From assembly GCA_009936675.1 (NCBI GenBank), contig JAACDY010000159.1:1-34885 (forward strand): a stretch of 34,885 nucleotides of DNA, in the 5' to 3' direction. Below the pieces are notes generated by a model that saw only the letters and a list, made by a program, of their open reading frames with translations, was not told the origin of the DNA and ran no database searches. Shown here piece by piece: positions 34,885 to 34,885 of this stretch (positions are counted from its first letter, which is position 1; every line of letters begins with the position of its first letter). Source of the DNA: Bacteroidota bacterium (lineage in GTDB: Bacteria; Bacteroidota; Bacteroidia; Flavobacteriales; Flavobacteriaceae). Made by a program: the position numbers and the translations under genes.

Positions 34885-34885
34885 C

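Overview
The window comes from a marine member of the Flavobacteriia (Bacteroidota). Several things point there: many start regions carry the Bacteroidota promoter form TTTG-N17-23-TAnnTTTG, Shine-Dalgarno sequences are mostly absent, and the gene content is typical (Porin_10-type outer-membrane protein, ExbB-ExbD-TonB, DUF4136 lipoprotein, a long LysS, an NhaD sodium/proton antiporter). Coding density is high. Nearly the whole window is chromosomal housekeeping DNA, running from an initiator tRNA-Met at the left edge to a tRNA-Val at the right edge.

Layout, left to right. 1-6.5 kb: tRNA-fMet, the ribosome-assembly GTPases Era and Der, a MerR-type regulator coupled to a membrane M23 peptidase, and AlaS. 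6.5-10.3 kb: a DUF4136 lipoprotein with a 51-residue Cys-rich DUF5522 protein, then an operon-like run of a PLP-dependent desulfhydrase/deaminase-like enzyme, a glucosaminidase-LysM lipoprotein and HemL. 10.3-12.05 kb: an AT-rich accessory island, described below. 12.1-18.5 kb: a Spy-like periplasmic protein and LysS; divergently a YqaE-type membrane peptide coupled to LipB; then a large lipoprotein of unknown function and RNase HII. 18.5-27.2 kb: a putative porin and the glutamate synthase genes gltB-gltD. 27.4-34.9 kb: AnmK, NhaD, ExbB-ExbD-TonB-FolC in one tight run, a secreted beta-helix glycosidase, and tRNA-Val.

The accessory island (about 10.41-12.01 kb) is the one part that is not ordinary. 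It holds the C-terminal third of a tyrosine recombinase and two small lipoprotein genes on the same strand, one of them interrupted by an in-frame TAA. Short inverted repeats separate them and share a GTTATGGG core. One copy of that core touches the recombinase stop codon and another lies 752 bp away, past the lipoprotein gene. This fits a decayed integron-like cassette island; that is inference, and the sites are too diverged to assign by eye.

Two lesions stand out. gltB is split by an apparent one-base deletion near 25466, with both halves otherwise intact. The lipoprotein at 11059-11568 has an internal stop with a conserved-looking tail continuing in frame. Either could be a real mutation or a sequencing error. 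I see no CRISPR array, rRNA operon, prophage, defence system or complete insertion sequence.
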